Under the pieces are notes generated by a model. It was not told the DNA's origin and searched no databases. It saw only the letters and a list, made by a program, of their open reading frames with translations. The position numbers and the translations under genes were made by a program. From positions 62,001 through 126,000 of the forward strand of contig JBCDIT010000007.1 of the NCBI GenBank assembly GCA_038748775.1: a stretch of 64,000 nt of DNA. Direction: 5' to 3'. Shown here in pieces: positions 6,117 to 14,799 of the stretch (position 1 is its first letter; each line of letters begins with the position of its first letter). The DNA is from DAIQNV01 sp038748775 (GTDB lineage Bacteria > Planctomycetota > Phycisphaerae > Phycisphaerales > UBA1924).

Positions 6117-8708
6117 TCAGCCCCAAGCCCCCGCCGCGTCGAGCGCGAGCGCCGCGTTGACAAGCCCCAGGTGGCTGTACGCCTGCGGGTGGTTGCCAAG
6201 AGCAAGCCCGGTTTCCTGGTCGAACTCCTCAGCGAGCAGCCCGGTGGGGCCTGCGAGCGAGCAGTACGCCTCGAACAACGACTTCGCCTGATCAACGCGA
6301 CCGTTCTTCGCCAACGATTCGATCAGCCACGTCGTGCAGATGTTGAAGCCACCCTCCGCACCGGGCAGGCCATCATCCATCTTGTAGCGGTAAACGGTGT
6401 TGTCCGTGCGCAGCGCCTTCTCGACTGCGTCGATCGTGCCGCTGAACCGTGCGTCCTTCGGATCGATGAGCCCGGTCAGACCCACCGCGAGCACCGACGC
6501 GTCGATCTCGGTTTCGTCGTACGCCCCGGTGAACGTCTGCAACTCGGTGTTGAATCCGTTCGCGTTGACGTCCGCCGCGATCGCGTCACGAAGCTCGATC
6601 CAATCCGGGCGGGGGCGGCCGTGATGCCGTTCGGCGATCTCGACGCCCAGCGCAACCGCCTGCCAGCACATCACCTTCGAGTGGACGTGGTGTCGTTTCG
6701 GGCCCCGGATCTCCCAGATCCCGTGATCGGGTTCCGACCATCGGCTCGCGACCGCGCCGACCATCGCGTCGACGAGTCGCCAGTGCTCCGCCGAAAGCGG
6801 GGCGCCGCTTTCAAGCAGGCTGTGAACCAGTTCCACGATCGGGCCAAAGACGTCGAGCTGGAGCTGGCGGCTCGCCGCGTTGCCGACACGAACCGGGCGG
6901 CTGCCGGCATATCCGCTGAGTTCCGCGATCTCCGCCTCCGGCGGAAGCTCTCCGCCGGCGACCGTGTAGATCGGGCTGAGGCGGTCCGGGTTGGGCAGGT
7001 CGTCGACCACGCCCAATAGCCAATCAAGCAACCGCAACGCTTCGTCGGTCGCCCCCATGCGCACCAGCGCCGTACCACTCAGCGCGGCGTCGCGAGGCCA
7101 GCAGTACCGGTAGTCCCAGTTCCGCACCCCGCCGATCGACTCAGGAAGGCTCGTCGTCGCGGCGGCCGCGATCGCGCCTGTGGGGCCCTGGCAGAGCCCC
7201 TTGATGACGAGCGCGCTGCGAACCATCAACGCACGCGCAGCGTCCGGAACCGCGTCGGGCAGGTCAAGGCCCGTCGCCCACGTGCCCCAGTACCGCTCGG
7301 TGACGCGGCTCCGCTTCCGCTGCTCGATCACCGCCGGCCCGAGGCTCCCGGTGCCGTACCGCAGCTCAAGCTCAAGCGGGCCGTCGAGTTCGCTCAGATC
7401 GACCTCAGCGGTCGCCGTGTGGTGGGGCCCCTCGTCGATGAGCGTCCACGCCACACGAGGTGAACGCAGCACAATGGGGTCGACGGTGTCGTCAACTTCG
7501 AGGCCATCGTCGACGATCCTGAGATGGGTGTGCGTCCGGCCGAAGTCGAGCCGAGGGGCGAACTCAATGCGGATCTTCCCAGCGCCGTCGATCACGCGGA
7601 CGAGGTCGGTCCGCCCCGCGCGCTGGGTCACCCGCCCCCCCGAGCAGTCAAGGTAATCGGTGACCGTCACCTTCGGCCACACAGTGCGAAGGTGAAACGA
7701 ATCGCCCAAGTATTGCTGGCTGAGCGGTGTCGCCGTGCCGACCGGCCTCACGCTGAAGTGGCCCGCGGCCGGACCGCCGAGCAGCTCGGCAAAGAGCGAC
7801 CCCGAGTCGATGCGAGGTGCGCACATCCAGACGATCCGCGCGTTGGGCGTCACCATCGCGATCGTTCGCTGGTCGGTCAGCATCGCGTGCGTCTCGATCG
7901 GCACGGCGTCCGACCCCGCCATCCAGGCCTGTCGCAACTCACAGAGCCTCGCCAGGAGGCGCGCCACCTCGCGTGTGCTCTCGACCCGGAACGGGGCAAG
8001 CGTCGTGCCCCCGCCCACCTTCACGCCAAGGTCGGGACCCGTCAGCGTCGCGAAGCCATCCTCGTCCGTGACGTCGTCGCCCAGGAAGGCGATGGCCGAG
8101 GCGCCCACACGCCCCCGGATCACGTTGAGTGCCGTGCCCTTGCTGGTCGACACGACCGCAAGCTCGAGGACCATTTTGCCAGACTTGACGTACACGCCGT
8201 CCCACGACGCGGCGCCGGCCCGGAGCTTCTCGACCGCCGCTTCGCCGACACTCGGTTCCGCGTTGCGATAGTGGAACGCGACGCTCGCCGGCTTCACCTC
8301 AACGGTGCAGCCCGGGTGCTCGTTCGCAAGAACCGTGAGCGATTCTTCGATGCGGAGTTTGAGATCCGCCGCGTCCGGGTCGAGCGTGTCGGCAAAGTCG
8401 AGGTCGAACTCGCTGCCATGACTACCGACCAGGTGCAGATGGTCGGGCGCCTGGCTCAGCTCTGCGAGGTCCTTGAGCGCGCGGCCCGATACGAGCGCAA
8501 CGTGGGTATTGGGAAGATCCGCGAGCGAGCGCAGCGCGATCATCGCGTCGCGATCGGGGCGTGCGTCGTCGGGGTTGTCGACAATCGGCGACAGCGTCCC
8601 GTCATAGTCCGACGCGACCAGCAGCACCGGGACCCTCGCAAGAGCGCTCACCCGGCCGCCGAGTTCACCAGTACCCGAATCCGAAAATCCCTCGTTCTCA
8701 ACCGACAC
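6117..8708 (-). CDS. Trehalose-6-phosphate phosphatase fused to a GH15 glycoside hydrolase
   Basis: An 863-residue two-domain enzyme. Residues ~25-255 are a HAD-type trehalose-6-phosphate phosphatase with motif I DYDGT at 34-38 and motif IV GDDVTDED at 210-217. Residues ~265-863 are a GH15 (glucoamylase/trehalase-like) catalytic domain with NWDYRYCWPRDA near 527, a GIWEIRG motif and, near the C-terminus, LLAEEFD followed by GNHPQAYSHLGLVNAA. Both active sites look intact. Translation starts at GTG with GAGGAG five nt upstream. It follows the trehalose-6-phosphate synthase gene by 18 nt, so the pair makes trehalose. The GH15 half could instead hydrolyse trehalose, as mycobacterial GH15 trehalase does, or act on another alpha-glucoside; the sequence does not decide this. 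Confidence 0.93.
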   Translation of the reverse strand: MSVENEGFSDSGTGELGGRVSALARVPVLLVASDYDGTLSPIVDNPDDARPDRDAMIALRSLADLPNTHVALVSGRALKDLAELSQAPDHLHLVGSHGSEFDLDFADTLDPDAADLKLRIEESLTVLANEHPGCTVEVKPASVAFHYRNAEPSVGEAAVEKLRAGAASWDGVYVKSGKMVLELAVVSTSKGTALNVIRGRVGASAIAFLGDDVTDEDGFATLTGPDLGVKVGGGTTLAPFRVESTREVARLLARLCELRQAWMAGSDAVPIETHAMLTDQRTIAMVTPNARIVWMCAPRIDSGSLFAELLGGPAAGHFSVRPVGTATPLSQQYLGDSFHLRTVWPKVTVTDYLDCSGGRVTQRAGRTDLVRVIDGAGKIRIEFAPRLDFGRTHTHLRIVDDGLEVDDTVDPIVLRSPRVAWTLIDEGPHHTATAEVDLSELDGPLELELRYGTGSLGPAVIEQRKRSRVTERYWGTWATGLDLPDAVPDAARALMVRSALVIKGLCQGPTGAIAAAATTSLPESIGGVRNWDYRYCWPRDAALSGTALVRMGATDEALRLLDWLLGVVDDLPNPDRLSPIYTVAGGELPPEAEIAELSGYAGSRPVRVGNAASRQLQLDVFGPIVELVHSLLESGAPLSAEHWRLVDAMVGAVASRWSEPDHGIWEIRGPKRHHVHSKVMCWQAVALGVEIAERHHGRPRPDWIELRDAIAADVNANGFNTELQTFTGAYDETEIDASVLAVGLTGLIDPKDARFSGTIDAVEKALRTDNTVYRYKMDDGLPGAEGGFNICTTWLIESLAKNGRVDQAKSLFEAYCSLAGPTGLLAEEFDQETGLALGNHPQAYSHLGLVNAALALDAAGAWG

Positions 8709-8726
8709 GCTCGCTCCTCATCAGAA

Positions 8727-10169
8727 TTATTCGCTCGAAAGGCGTGAGATGAACGACTCGCTCCAGTCGTGCACCGAGCTCTTCTGAACGACGCGCCGCA
8801 ACGCCGCCATCCGCTTCTTCGCCTCCGGCGGTTCGAGCGTCAACGCCCGTTCCATCACGTCGGCCATGCCATCGATGTCATAGGGGTTCACCGTGAGGGC
8901 GCTGCCCAACTCCGCCGCCGCGCCGGCGAACTCGCTGAGCACCAGCACGCCGGTGTCCTTCACCCGAGACGCGACATACTCCTTCGCGACCAGGTTCATC
9001 CCGTCGCGAAGCGGGGTCACCATCATCACGTCCGCAGCCAGGTAGCACGCCATCAGTTCATTGATGGGCAGGTTCCGGAACACGTAGTGGACCGCGATAT
9101 AGTCGGTTTGGGCGAACTCACCGTTGATGCGACCGACGTACCTCTCGACCGTGTCACGCAAATCGTTGTAATCGTCGACGCTCTGCCTTGTCGGGACCGC
9201 GACCTGGATAAACACGCAATCGCGTGCCGTCGTCGATCCCCGGCTCAGCACTTCTTCGAATGCCCGGAGGCGGATGTCGATCCCCTTGGTGTAGTCCAAT
9301 CGGTCGACGCCCAAAATGATCTTCCGGTGGCTCCAAGCCGCTCGGAATCGCTCAGCCGCGACGATGATCTCGGGGTCCGCTGCCATCGACTGGAACTGAG
9401 GCGTGTCGATCGAGATCGGGAAAGCCTCGACCTCGATCGTCCGTCCCTGGTACCGCAGGCGCTGCTCGTCGCCGGCCGCGTCGGTAAAGCGCCGGGCCGC
9501 CCTCGCGAAGTTTCGCGCGCTCAACTGGTCCTGGAAACCGATCACGTCGGCCCCCAGCAGCCCCTCGATGATCTGGCGCCGCCAGGGCATTTTCGCGTAA
9601 AGCTCTTCGGGAGGGAACGGGACGTGCAGGAAGAACCCGATCCGCGCCTTCGGGCTCTGCGCTCGGAGCTGACCGGGCACCAACTGAAGCTGGTAGTCCT
9701 GCACCCAGACCATGTCTTTGGCCTTGATGACCTGCGCCGCTTGGTCGGCGAACTTTTGATTCACGCGCACGTAGGGTCGCCACCAGTGCCGGTGGAACGC
9801 CGGCTCGCGGATCATGTCGTGATAAAGCGGCCAGAGGGTGCTGTTGCTAAATCCAGCATAAAATCGCTCGTACTCGTCCTTGGTTTGGGGCACCGGGAGC
9901 ACCCGGAATCCATCGTGGTCGAACGCCGCCGTCTTTCGGCCCCCGGTCGAGCCGTCCCAGCCGACCCACGCGCCGCCACGTTCTTTGAGCACCGGGGCCA
10001 GCGCCGCGACCAAGCCCCCGGGGCTGGTTTCCCAGAACCCCTTGTTGCCCTTCTTGATCTTCCGCACCGGCATCCGGTTGGCGACGATCACAAGCTTTTG
10101 CTTGGTTCGACTGCCCCCGCCGCCGGGTGACCGGGGTTCGCGTCTTTCGCTGGCTGTTGACTTCGCCAA
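8727..10169 (-). CDS. otsA: Alpha,alpha-trehalose-phosphate synthase (GT20)
   Basis: Transfers glucose from a nucleotide sugar to glucose-6-phosphate to give trehalose-6-phosphate, in the cytoplasm. The ~480-residue protein has the GT20 N-terminal LVIVANRMPV, the WVQDYQLQLVP motif, FLHVPFPP, GVDRLDYTKGI and the C-terminal PLRDGMNLVAKEYVA. These cover glucose-6-phosphate and donor binding and match OtsA in length. Start choice: the frame extends to an ATG at 10202 with no ribosome binding site, while a TTG at 10169 has GGGAG at 10176-10180 six nt upstream and gives the normal family length. First gene of a two-gene operon with the phosphatase/GH15 fusion. Trehalose is an osmo- and desiccation protectant. 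Confidence 0.93.
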   Translation of the reverse strand: MAKSTASERREPRSPGGGGSRTKQKLVIVANRMPVRKIKKGNKGFWETSPGGLVAALAPVLKERGGAWVGWDGSTGGRKTAAFDHDGFRVLPVPQTKDEYERFYAGFSNSTLWPLYHDMIREPAFHRHWWRPYVRVNQKFADQAAQVIKAKDMVWVQDYQLQLVPGQLRAQSPKARIGFFLHVPFPPEELYAKMPWRRQIIEGLLGADVIGFQDQLSARNFARAARRFTDAAGDEQRLRYQGRTIEVEAFPISIDTPQFQSMAADPEIIVAAERFRAAWSHRKIILGVDRLDYTKGIDIRLRAFEEVLSRGSTTARDCVFIQVAVPTRQSVDDYNDLRDTVERYVGRINGEFAQTDYIAVHYVFRNLPINELMACYLAADVMMVTPLRDGMNLVAKEYVASRVKDTGVLVLSEFAGAAAELGSALTVNPYDIDGMADVMERALTLEPPEAKKRMAALRRVVQKSSVHDWSESFISRLSSE

Positions 10170-10367
10170 TCCGTGCTCCCGTCCGACGTGCACCGAGCCC
10201 ATGAAAATCCGGTGGGTACGCGTGCCACACCCTACACGACCGGACCGGAGACCGCCTCAGGGGCTGTCGGCACAACCCCCATCGGGGCCTACACTGTCCG
10301 CCCAACGACGGGGCCCCGGGCCACGTCGCTCAAACCCCGCTCAAGCACCGAGAAAGCGAGCCCGCAC

Positions 10368-10694
10368 ATGGCCGACGCCCAACAACCCGGACAGCAGATC
10401 CAACTCCGGATCGATGAGTCCAAGATGACCACCGCTTACGCCAACACCATCCGCACCTCGGTGACCCAGGACGAAGTCGTCCTCGACTTCGGCATGAACA
10501 TCCCGATGCAGTTGCCCGGGCAGCAGCCGACAATGGTGTTCTCGGTCGGTCACCGCACCATCATGAACTGGGCCGGCGCGAAAAGGCTCGCGATCTCGCT
10601 CGGATCGCTCATTCGCCAGTACGAGGAGCGCAACGGCGAGATCCAACTCCAGCGTCCCCAAGGGCCCGAGGGTCAGCCGCCGGCCGAGGGCTGA
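10368..10694 (+). CDS. DUF3467 family protein
   Basis: A 108-residue soluble protein. The family signature is clear: an IDESKMTTAYANTIRTS stretch near the N-terminus, EVVLDFGMN, and a TIMNWAGAKRLAISLGSLIRQYE segment. The function of DUF3467 proteins is not known. The frame stays open upstream to 10173, but ATG 10368 gives the usual family length and MADAQQPGQQ as a soluble start. It is divergent from otsA (about 200 nt between starts) and lies 118 nt upstream of the MoxR gene, so it may or may not share the Bat operon promoter. Confidence 0.88.
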   Translation: MADAQQPGQQIQLRIDESKMTTAYANTIRTSVTQDEVVLDFGMNIPMQLPGQQPTMVFSVGHRTIMNWAGAKRLAISLGSLIRQYEERNGEIQLQRPQGPEGQPPAEG

Positions 10695-10812
10695 GCAGCA
10701 CCTTTCCGTGGATCCGGACATCGGAGAGTTCAACGGGAATGGATTGACGGGATCGAGCGGTCGGCGCATCTAGCCGAGCACGACCTCCGCGAACCGCCCC
10801 AGAGACGACCCT

Positions 10813-11907
10813 ATGACGACCGCGAACCACCCTCAGACCAAGTCCGTACACGAGGGCGTCGCCATGAGTATGAACGACGCACCGCCTCAGAATCCCGTCG
10901 CCGAAGCCCCGCTGACCGAGGCGGATATCACAGCGCATTCTGAGGCGTTGTCGCGAGCGATCGACGTGGTTGCTTCCGTCGTTGTGGGCCAACAGCAGAT
11001 GGTCCGGCGATTGGTGCTCGGGCTCATCACCGGTGGGCACGTACTGCTTGAGGGCGTGCCCGGGCTCGCCAAGACGCTGACCGTTTCGACCCTCGCGGGC
11101 GCCCTGCACGCCAAGTACAACCGCATCCAGTTTACCCCCGATCTGCTCCCCGCCGATCTGGTCGGAACGCTGATCTACAACCCCGCCGACGCCACCTTCG
11201 CTCCGAGGCTGGGCCCGGTGTTCGCCAACATCGTCCTCGCCGACGAGATCAACCGAGCGCCGGCCAAGGTCCAGTCCGCCCTGCTCGAAGCGATGCAAGA
11301 AAAATCGGTCTCGATCGGCGGCGACACCCACGCTCTGCCCAAGCCGTTCCTCGTGCTGGCGACGCAGAACCCCATCGAGCAGGAGGGGACGTACCCGCTC
11401 CCCGAAGCGCAGGTCGACCGGTTCATGCTCAAGCTCCGTGTCGGCTACCCGACCAAGGACGACGAGCGAGCGATCGTCGATCGGATGGCCAGCACCACCC
11501 CGCCGACCGACGTCGAGCCCGTTGTTACGCTCGACGAGATCACCAAGGTTCGTGGGCTCGTCAACCGCGTCGTCGTCGACCCACGGCTCCGCGACTACAT
11601 CATCGATCTGGTCCACGTGACCCGCGAGCCCGGAGACACCGCGATCAAGACTCCCGCCGGTGAAACGACGCCGCTCACGCGCCTTGTTGAGTTCGGCGCG
11701 TCGCCGCGTGCGTCGATCGCGCTCGCCCTCGCGGCTCGGGCCGAGGCGTTCTTGTCAGGCCGCCCGTTCGTGACGCCCTCGGACATCAAGGCCGTCGCGC
11801 TCGACGTCATGAGGCATCGCGTGATCACGACGTACGAGGCCGAGGCCGAGGGCGTCGATCCCGACGACATCGTCCGAGCCGTCCTCGACACCGTTGCGGT
11901 CCCCTGA
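10813..11907 (+). CDS. MoxR family AAA+ ATPase
   Basis: A 364-residue AAA+ ATPase of the MoxR branch, acting as a cytosolic chaperone or insertase for the von Willebrand factor A proteins encoded downstream. Seen: Walker A GVPGLAKT, LLPADLVGT, Walker B region VLADEINRAP with sensor sequence ATQNPIEQEGTYPLPEAQ and DRFMLKLRVGYP, all typical of MoxR. The N-terminal ~30 residues look disordered, and an internal ATG at 10864 is an alternative start. It is followed after 27 nt by the DUF58 gene. This MoxR-DUF58-VWA order is the standard start of Bat (Bacteroides aerotolerance) type operons. Confidence 0.95.
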   Translation: MTTANHPQTKSVHEGVAMSMNDAPPQNPVAEAPLTEADITAHSEALSRAIDVVASVVVGQQQMVRRLVLGLITGGHVLLEGVPGLAKTLTVSTLAGALHAKYNRIQFTPDLLPADLVGTLIYNPADATFAPRLGPVFANIVLADEINRAPAKVQSALLEAMQEKSVSIGGDTHALPKPFLVLATQNPIEQEGTYPLPEAQVDRFMLKLRVGYPTKDDERAIVDRMASTTPPTDVEPVVTLDEITKVRGLVNRVVVDPRLRDYIIDLVHVTREPGDTAIKTPAGETTPLTRLVEFGASPRASIALALAARAEAFLSGRPFVTPSDIKAVALDVMRHRVITTYEAEAEGVDPDDIVRAVLDTVAVP

Positions 11908-11934
11908 CCCAGGCCCTTGCCTGCGGGGAGCACA

Positions 11935-12828
11935 ATGCAAACCGAAGAGCTCATGCACCAGGTCAAACGCCTCGAGCTCGCGACCAAGCGTCGCTCGGGC
12001 AACCTCCTCGCCGGACGCTATCAGTCCGCCTTCAAAGGCCAGGGCATCGAGTTCGCCGAAGTCCGCGAGTATGAACCGGGCGATGACGTTCGCTCGATCG
12101 ACTGGAACGTCACGGCCCGCGCCGGCAAGCCGTTCATCAAGCGCTTCGTCGAGGAACGGCAGCTCACGGTCGTCCTCGCGGTGGATACCTCGGCGTCGGG
12201 GCTGTTCGGATCGACGGGGCGCTCGAAGTCGCGGGCGCTGACCGAAGCCGCGGCGGCCATCACGCTCGCCGCCGAGCGCAACGGAGACCGCACCGGGCTG
12301 GTTCTATTCTCGGATGAAATCGGGCTGGTGCTCCCTCCGGCGCGAGGTCCGCGGCACCAACTCCGGCTCTTCCGAGAACTGCTCGCCGCCGAGCCCAGCG
12401 GTGCCGGACGAGCGATGCCAGAAGCGCTTGAGGACATCCGCCGTGTCGCCCGCCGGCACGCTTTGGTTTTCTTGCTCTCCGACTTCACCCCGCCTCCCGG
12501 GCGCCAGCTCGACGAATTGCACGTCCCGCTTACCATGTTGTCGAGACGGTGCGATGCCGTATGCGTTCGGGTGACCGATCCGCTGGAACGTGACTTGCCA
12601 CCGGTCGGTCTGATCGAAGTAAACGACCCGGAGACCGGGCAGCGCGCCGTGCTCGACACTTCGTCAAAGAGAACACGCCGGCACGTCCGCGAGCGGTTCG
12701 ATGCCGAAGCGGCGGCGGTACGCACGCTTTGCCGTCGCGCCGGAGCGGACCTCATCGAGAGCGCCACCGATCGCGACGTGATCGACGACCTCGTTCGTTT
12801 GTTCCGAAAGAGGGAGCAGCGGCGTTGA
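11935..12828 (+). CDS. DUF58 domain protein (Bat operon)
   Basis: A 297-residue DUF58 protein, the usual partner of MoxR ATPases. It has the signature GQGIEFAEVREYEPGDD followed by RSIDWNVTAR, then a degenerate VWA-like core (LAVDTSASGLFG) in the C-terminal half. The ATG at 11935 is set by GGGGAG at 11925-11930; an upstream in-frame TTG at 11917 lacks such a site. The stop TGA shares its last base with the next ATG (TGATG at 12826-12830), pointing to translational coupling. Probably cytoplasmic and acting on the membrane VWA proteins with MoxR. Confidence 0.94.
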   Translation: MQTEELMHQVKRLELATKRRSGNLLAGRYQSAFKGQGIEFAEVREYEPGDDVRSIDWNVTARAGKPFIKRFVEERQLTVVLAVDTSASGLFGSTGRSKSRALTEAAAAITLAAERNGDRTGLVLFSDEIGLVLPPARGPRHQLRLFRELLAAEPSGAGRAMPEALEDIRRVARRHALVFLLSDFTPPPGRQLDELHVPLTMLSRRCDAVCVRVTDPLERDLPPVGLIEVNDPETGQRAVLDTSSKRTRRHVRERFDAEAAAVRTLCRRAGADLIESATDRDVIDDLVRLFRKREQRR

Positions 12829-13709
12829 TGCGTCCGATCCTCGCGATCGTCCTTTGTCTTGTTTTGGTCGCGTGTGACCGAGGCGATGTCGCGTCGTCTG
12901 CCGCGAAACGGGTGCAGGCGACCGTCGGCGAGATCGACGTCGTCTTCTCAGTGAGCGCGATCGAACTCGCGCCGACCGACCGCACAACACTGACCGTTTC
13001 CGCAGTCTTCCCCGCGGGCACGTCGTACGAGCCCGACCCCGAGTACGCGGCCGGCCTCGAGGCCGAGGGTTGGACCATCGTCGCGCAGCGTTCAGCTCCG
13101 TTGCGCCGGACTGACGACGGACGCCACTCGGTGGCCGCGGAGATCGTCCTCGAGCCGTTCCTCCCAGGTGAGTACCGCATCATCCCGCCACGCATCGGAA
13201 ACGGTGTCCTCCCGATCGAACCGATCCCCGTCACCGTCTCGACGCTCCTCGCCGAAGACGATGCCCTTGCCGCCGATCCGGAGTTGGCCGATTTACGGAC
13301 GACCCCTACTCCAGGCGAGTCGGGTGGGCACGCCTGGATCTACGCCGTGGTCGGAGGCGTGATCGTGGCCGGTATCGGGGTGGCCGTTGCGATGCATCGA
13401 GCCAAACCTCGGCCCGATATAGACGCGGCAGCGTTGCGTCGGGCTTCGAAGGACGCCCGCCGTATCGCGGACCTCGATGAGCCGTCGCGGGCGGACATCG
13501 ACACGCTGGACGCCGCGGTCCGGGCGGCCGGTCGGATCAACGACCCGGACGAGAGCCTCGTGAGTCAGTTGGAGGCGGCCCGGTTCGGGCCCAGTCTTCC
13601 GTCTGTCACGGTCAGGCGCGATCTCGCCGAGCGGGGGCTCGAGTTTGTGTGCACCTCACAGCAGATGTTCCCCGTGGAACATCGTGAGCGGGACGGTGCG
13701 CATGGATGA
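12828..13709 (+). CDS. Membrane lipoprotein of the Bat operon, unknown family
   Basis: A 293-residue protein starting at ATG 12828, with GGGAG at 12812-12816. It begins with a lipoprotein signal peptide ending in LVLVAC (cysteine at 17), then a beta-rich extracytoplasmic domain (~20-160), one membrane helix at about 167-187 (AWIYAVVGGVIVAGIGVAVA), and a helical cytosolic tail of about 100 residues. The position between DUF58 and the first VWA gene is where short DUF4381-type membrane proteins often occur. The topology resembles a small BatD-like subunit, but I cannot assign a family. The 3' end overlaps the BatA start by 8 nt. Confidence 0.8.
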   Translation: MRPILAIVLCLVLVACDRGDVASSAAKRVQATVGEIDVVFSVSAIELAPTDRTTLTVSAVFPAGTSYEPDPEYAAGLEAEGWTIVAQRSAPLRRTDDGRHSVAAEIVLEPFLPGEYRIIPPRIGNGVLPIEPIPVTVSTLLAEDDALAADPELADLRTTPTPGESGGHAWIYAVVGGVIVAGIGVAVAMHRAKPRPDIDAAALRRASKDARRIADLDEPSRADIDTLDAAVRAAGRINDPDESLVSQLEAARFGPSLPSVTVRRDLAERGLEFVCTSQQMFPVEHRERDGAHG

Positions 13710-14799
13710 GTTTGTCTTCGACCGTTTCGCGTGGCCCTGGGCCTTCTGGCTCTTTGCGGTCCCGGTGTTTGTGATCATTGTCGTGACGATCCGTCGGCTG
13801 CGTTCAAGGCCGTCGGGGATGGTGTATTCCGGTGGTCCCCGCCTGGAGGGGCTTTCACCGACACTTCGGCAACGTCTCACCGGTTTGCCCTTCCTGATTC
13901 GCCTCGCGGTGCTCGCATCGCTCATCGTCGCCCTGGCAAGGCCCCAGCACGAACTCGGCCGCACCAACACGAGCACCGAAGGCATCGCGATGCAACTGGT
14001 CATCGATCGTTCGGGGTCGATGGAAGAAGGGATGGAATTCGAGGGCCGGAACCTCAGGCGTCTTGACGTGGTCAAGCAGGTCGCGTCCGAGTTTCTCATC
14101 GGCAACGAAGGCGACCTGAAGGGGCGCCAGGGTGACCTCATCGGGATGATCGCGTTCGCAACGTTCGCCGATACCGTTGCCCCGCTCACCCAGAGTCCCA
14201 ATCTCGTCGCCGAGGCCCTGCAGAACATCGAACTCGCACGCCTGAGCTCGGAGAGCGGAACCGCCATCGGAGACGCGCTCACCCTTGCGCTCGCGAGGCT
14301 CAAACGCGCCGAAGAAGAGCTCGGTATTGCGCAGCGCGCCGCCCAGGCCGACCTCGGCGAAGAGCCGGTCGGCGACACGTTCTCGATCAAGGGCAAGGCG
14401 GTCATTCTGCTCACCGACGGTGAGAACAACCAGGGCGAAGCCGACCCGCTCCAGGCCGCGGCGCTCGCCCAGCAGTGGGGTATCCGCGTGTACACCATCG
14501 GCATCGGCGGTGGCCAGTTTGTCAACTTCGGCGGGCGGCGCCTGCGTGTCGGCGACGGGCTCGACTCGCGGACACTCGGGGCGATCGCGGAACGCACCGG
14601 TGGGAAGTTCTGGGTCGTCACAGATGCGGAAGCGCTCCGTGGCGTGTACGCAGAAATCGACCGTCTCGAGACGACGCGCATCGAAACCCAGGAGCTGACC
14701 GATTACCAAGAGGCGTTCACGCCCTTCGCCGCCTTTGCCCTCGCGTTGCTCGCGTTCGAGGTCTTCGTCCGAACCGCCGTTCTTCGGAGGGCGCCGTAA
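13702..14799 (+). CDS. batA: BatA-type VWA domain membrane protein
   Basis: A 365-residue membrane protein with two N-terminal helices (about 12-30 and 62-80), a von Willebrand factor A domain from about 93 to 310 and a C-terminal helix near 338-356. The metal-ion-dependent adhesion site DRSGSM at about 102-107 fits the DxSxS rule, and TDGENN completes it. Start ATG 13702 lies inside the end of the lipoprotein gene. The stop TAA shares a base with the next ATG. In Bat operons the two VWA proteins are thought to form a membrane complex that binds an extracytoplasmic partner; the aerotolerance role is not proven generally. Confidence 0.92.
   Translation: MDEFVFDRFAWPWAFWLFAVPVFVIIVVTIRRLRSRPSGMVYSGGPRLEGLSPTLRQRLTGLPFLIRLAVLASLIVALARPQHELGRTNTSTEGIAMQLVIDRSGSMEEGMEFEGRNLRRLDVVKQVASEFLIGNEGDLKGRQGDLIGMIAFATFADTVAPLTQSPNLVAEALQNIELARLSSESGTAIGDALTLALARLKRAEEELGIAQRAAQADLGEEPVGDTFSIKGKAVILLTDGENNQGEADPLQAAALAQQWGIRVYTIGIGGGQFVNFGGRRLRVGDGLDSRTLGAIAERTGGKFWVVTDAEALRGVYAEIDRLETTRIETQELTDYQEAFTPFAAFALALLAFEVFVRTAVLRRAP

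Noticed and set aside
5860..6295. Several frames across the convergent gap after the K+ channel gene
   Set aside because: They read through the repeats and into the trehalose-phosphatase/GH15 gene in the wrong frame and have no plausible start signal.
10173..10367. 65-codon upstream extension of the DUF3467 gene
   Set aside because: The added residues do not match the family and overlap the otsA leader. ATG 10368 gives the usual length.
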